This document shows, one piece after another, positions 62,330-64,000 of a stretch of DNA of 64,000 nucleotides. The number at the start of each line of letters is the position of its first letter. Position 1 is the first letter of the stretch. The notes under the pieces are model-generated. The model had not been told where the DNA came from, searched no databases, and worked only from the letters and a program-made list of their open reading frames with translations. Source of the stretch: CALOAD01 sp942491415 (GTDB lineage: Bacteria; Cyanobacteriota; Vampirovibrionia; Gastranaerophilales; CALOAD01); NCBI GenBank assembly GCA_942491415.1, contig CALOAD010000014.1, forward strand, positions 434,001 to 498,000. The letters run 5' to 3'. A program made the translations under genes and the position numbers.

Positions 62330-63448
62330 ATGAAACCTGATGTTGAAAAACGAGTGGCTTTTCCACAAATGGGAAATGCTACAATAGCCATAAAATCAGC
62401 ATTTGAGGCAATGGGAGCTGAGGTGATAATACCTGCGAGCACTAATAAACAGACTTTAACTTTAGGAACAAGACATAGCTGTGAAACTGTTTGTATGCCT
62501 TATAAATTGAACCTTGGGAATTACATTCAAGCACTTGAAGCCGGAGCTAATGTTCTTGTTATGTTTCAAGCCCCGGGAACTTGTAGACTTGGTAATTATG
62601 CATCAATGGCTGAGGCAAAATTGCGAGAGCTGGGCTATGATTTTGAAATGATTGTATTTGATATGTACAAAGGTAAGCTCAAAGAGCTTGCTACTAAATT
62701 TTCTCGTGCAAGCGGTAATAAAAGTGTATTAAAAGCTTTAAAGGGTTTAAGACTCGCTTTATGCAAGTTTAATACGCTCGACAAAATTGAAAACAAGCTT
62801 TTTTATACGAGACCACGTGAATTAAAGGAAGGTATTTCTGAAAAAATTTATAACAGGGCTAAATATTTGATTAATCAATCTAAAAGCGTTAGTGAGGCAA
62901 AAGAAGTTACGCGATATATGCTTAAAGAATTTGAAAAAGTTGAGATTGATAAAACAAAAAATGTTTTAAAAGTCTATTTAACGGGCGAATTTTTTGTATT
63001 ATTAGACCCTTTTTCAAATATGGAAATAGAAAAAGAACTGGGTAATTTGGGAGTAGAGGTTCAAAGGCAAGTTATGATGTCAGATTGGACTAATAATGTT
63101 TTGATTCCTAAATGGATTTATGATGTTGAATCTCATAGAGATAGGTCTGTAAGAGAAGCAAAAGATTACTTGAAACGACCTATAGGTGGTGATTGTATAG
63201 AATCAATCGGCGATGCGGTACATGCTTCGCACTCAGATATTGATGGAGTGATTCATATAGGACCCTTTAATTGTATTCCCGAAATCGTGAGTCAGTGTAT
63301 ACTTCCACACGTAAGTAAACAAGAAAATATTCCTGTGTTATCATTAATAATGGATGAACATACAGGTAAAGCTGGGTTTGTTACAAGGCTGGAAGCTTTT
63401 GTTGACTTAATAGAAAGACGTAAAAAAGCACAAAAAGCAATAATATAA
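62330..63448 (+). CDS. 2-hydroxyacyl-CoA dehydratase-related protein (activase-associated)
   Basis: A 372-residue protein resembling the HgdB-like/DUF2229-associated group. It has an N-terminal VAFPQMGNATIAIKSAFEAMGAEVIIP, the cysteine-bearing RHSCETVCMPYKLNLGNYI near 48-66, FQAPGTCRLGNYA near 85 and a late HIGPFNCIPEIVSQCILPH near 307. These cysteines could ligate a [4Fe-4S] cluster. The reaction of these stand-alone versions is not established. GGGAG precedes the ATG; the partner gene starts 22 bases after its stop. Confidence 0.8.
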   Translation: MKPDVEKRVAFPQMGNATIAIKSAFEAMGAEVIIPASTNKQTLTLGTRHSCETVCMPYKLNLGNYIQALEAGANVLVMFQAPGTCRLGNYASMAEAKLRELGYDFEMIVFDMYKGKLKELATKFSRASGNKSVLKALKGLRLALCKFNTLDKIENKLFYTRPRELKEGISEKIYNRAKYLINQSKSVSEAKEVTRYMLKEFEKVEIDKTKNVLKVYLTGEFFVLLDPFSNMEIEKELGNLGVEVQRQVMMSDWTNNVLIPKWIYDVESHRDRSVREAKDYLKRPIGGDCIESIGDAVHASHSDIDGVIHIGPFNCIPEIVSQCILPHVSKQENIPVLSLIMDEHTGKAGFVTRLEAFVDLIERRKKAQKAII

Positions 63449-63470
63449 ACTTTAAGGAGGCATCAAGGTA

Positions 63471-64000
63471 ATGAAAATAGGTATACCAAGAGCACTAGGC
63501 TATTATAATTATTATCCATTCTGGCATGGTTTTTTTAACTACTTCGGAATAGAAGTGGTAATATCAGATCCTACAACCAAAAGCACTATTTCAAAAGGTA
63601 GTTCTTTGGTAGTATCAGAAACTTGCCTTCCTGTTAAAGTTTATATAGGTCATGTTTTAAACCTTTTAGAAAAAGGGATTGATGTAATTTATGCTCCCAG
63701 TATTCAGTCTATAGATTTTAAAATATATAATTGCTCAAAATTGAGAGGGTTACCTGATCTTGTTCGTAATGTAGTTAAAAGAAATTTTCTTTTAATAGAG
63801 CCTACTTTGGATAAGTCTGATAAAAAACAAGGATTTTATCAATATCTTTTTGAATCGGTTGCTCCTTTGGGTCTTACAGATAAAAAACTTATAAAAAAAG
63901 CTTCCAAAGCCGGTTGGGAATGTCAAAATAACTTCAATTTGATGACAAGATCCGGCATTGACTATAAAACAGCTGTAAGAAATGCTATAAAAGGAAAAAT
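63471..64000 (+). CDS. Acyl-CoA dehydratase activase-related protein, cut by the window end
   Basis: The first 176 codons are visible. The start KIGIPRALGYYNYYPFWHGFF with NYFGIEVVISD, then VVSETCLPVKVYIGHVLNLLEKG and YAPSIQSIDFK, match the DUF2229 domain found in CoA-substrate-specific activase-related proteins. AAGGAGG lies upstream of the ATG. It pairs with the preceding gene; in other genomes the two parts are often fused with an ATPase activase domain. The remainder lies beyond the window. Confidence 0.8.
   Translation, partial: MKIGIPRALGYYNYYPFWHGFFNYFGIEVVISDPTTKSTISKGSSLVVSETCLPVKVYIGHVLNLLEKGIDVIYAPSIQSIDFKIYNCSKLRGLPDLVRNVVKRNFLLIEPTLDKSDKKQGFYQYLFESVAPLGLTDKKLIKKASKAGWECQNNFNLMTRSGIDYKTAVRNAIKGK

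Overview
The window is an AT-rich bacterial chromosome segment, most plausibly from a non-photosynthetic relative of the cyanobacteria (Melainabacteria/Vampirovibrionia, Gastranaerophilales-like). This is inferred from several things. The ATP synthase operon has the cyanobacterial order a-c-b'-b-delta-alpha-gamma, with two b-type subunits and no beta/epsilon genes behind gamma. The c subunit has a cyanobacterial-like LAFMEAL segment. There is a hybrid CheA with a C-terminal receiver next to an MCP and CheW-type genes, a layout seen in cyanobacterial taxis loci, and a lone copy of the HIP1 octamer. An outer membrane is implied by a two-partner secretion pair (TpsB barrel plus TpsA). No rRNA, CRISPR array or photosynthesis gene is visible.

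Layout: 1-201 is the tail of an unknown gene, followed by about 640 bases without a convincing gene. 841-3229 is a translation/transcription operon read leftwards: rpmG, tRNA-Trp, secE, nusG, rplK, rplA. It has a consensus promoter at its head and a terminator directly after rplA. 3381-5852 holds aroA, plsC and dtd. 6144-7253 encodes a striking repeat protein: zinc ribbon, GYNRPQGNYGDR repeats and a duplicated C-terminal domain. 7316-11326 carries a glycosyltransferase, two ROK/ASKHA-type sugar-kinase-like genes and glyoxalase I. 11417-22527 is a mixed block with a cysteine-cluster protein, lipoprotein, 18-or-so-repeat TPR protein, BrkB-like membrane protein, DHH phosphoesterase, CaCA antiporter, ketopantoate reductase, UDP-GlcNAc 2-epimerase, a frameshifted glycosyltransferase and a PDZ/radical-SAM/DUF512 protein.

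The most plastic part is 22783-31682. It has an EF-hand-like protein, a small secreted protein, an IS4-type insertion sequence, palindromic intergenic repeats, a tandem-HTH regulator divergent from a 41-codon small ORF, an HdeD-like protein, and a surface-glycan cassette (two GT2 enzymes, a methyltransferase, a flippase) ending next to a decayed fragment resembling UDP-galactopyranose mutase. 32005-36489 is the two-partner secretion pair, followed by tRNA-Arg. 37648-46785 contains a 5'-nucleotidase-like enzyme and a chemosensory/c-di-GMP cluster (HD protein, CheA-REC, MCP lacking a sensor domain, REC-GGDEF, double CheW). 47063-48978 is tyrA-aroF, and 49082-54147 the ATP synthase operon. 55025-57278 is a FliA-type sigma factor leading an operon of two unrecognised proteins. 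57494-58765 is ahcY, followed by a 503-bp non-coding element with 21-bp perfect terminal inverted repeats (MITE-like). The right end holds a HAD phosphatase, a VKOR-DsbA fusion, queH and two genes of the 2-hydroxyacyl-CoA dehydratase/activase (DUF2229-related) group, the last cut by the window edge.

Two apparent single-base frameshifts (atpF at a 7-base homopolymer, and a glycosyltransferase near 20636) deserve checking against reads before any biology is built on them. Functional calls are from motif recognition by eye; no database search was run.
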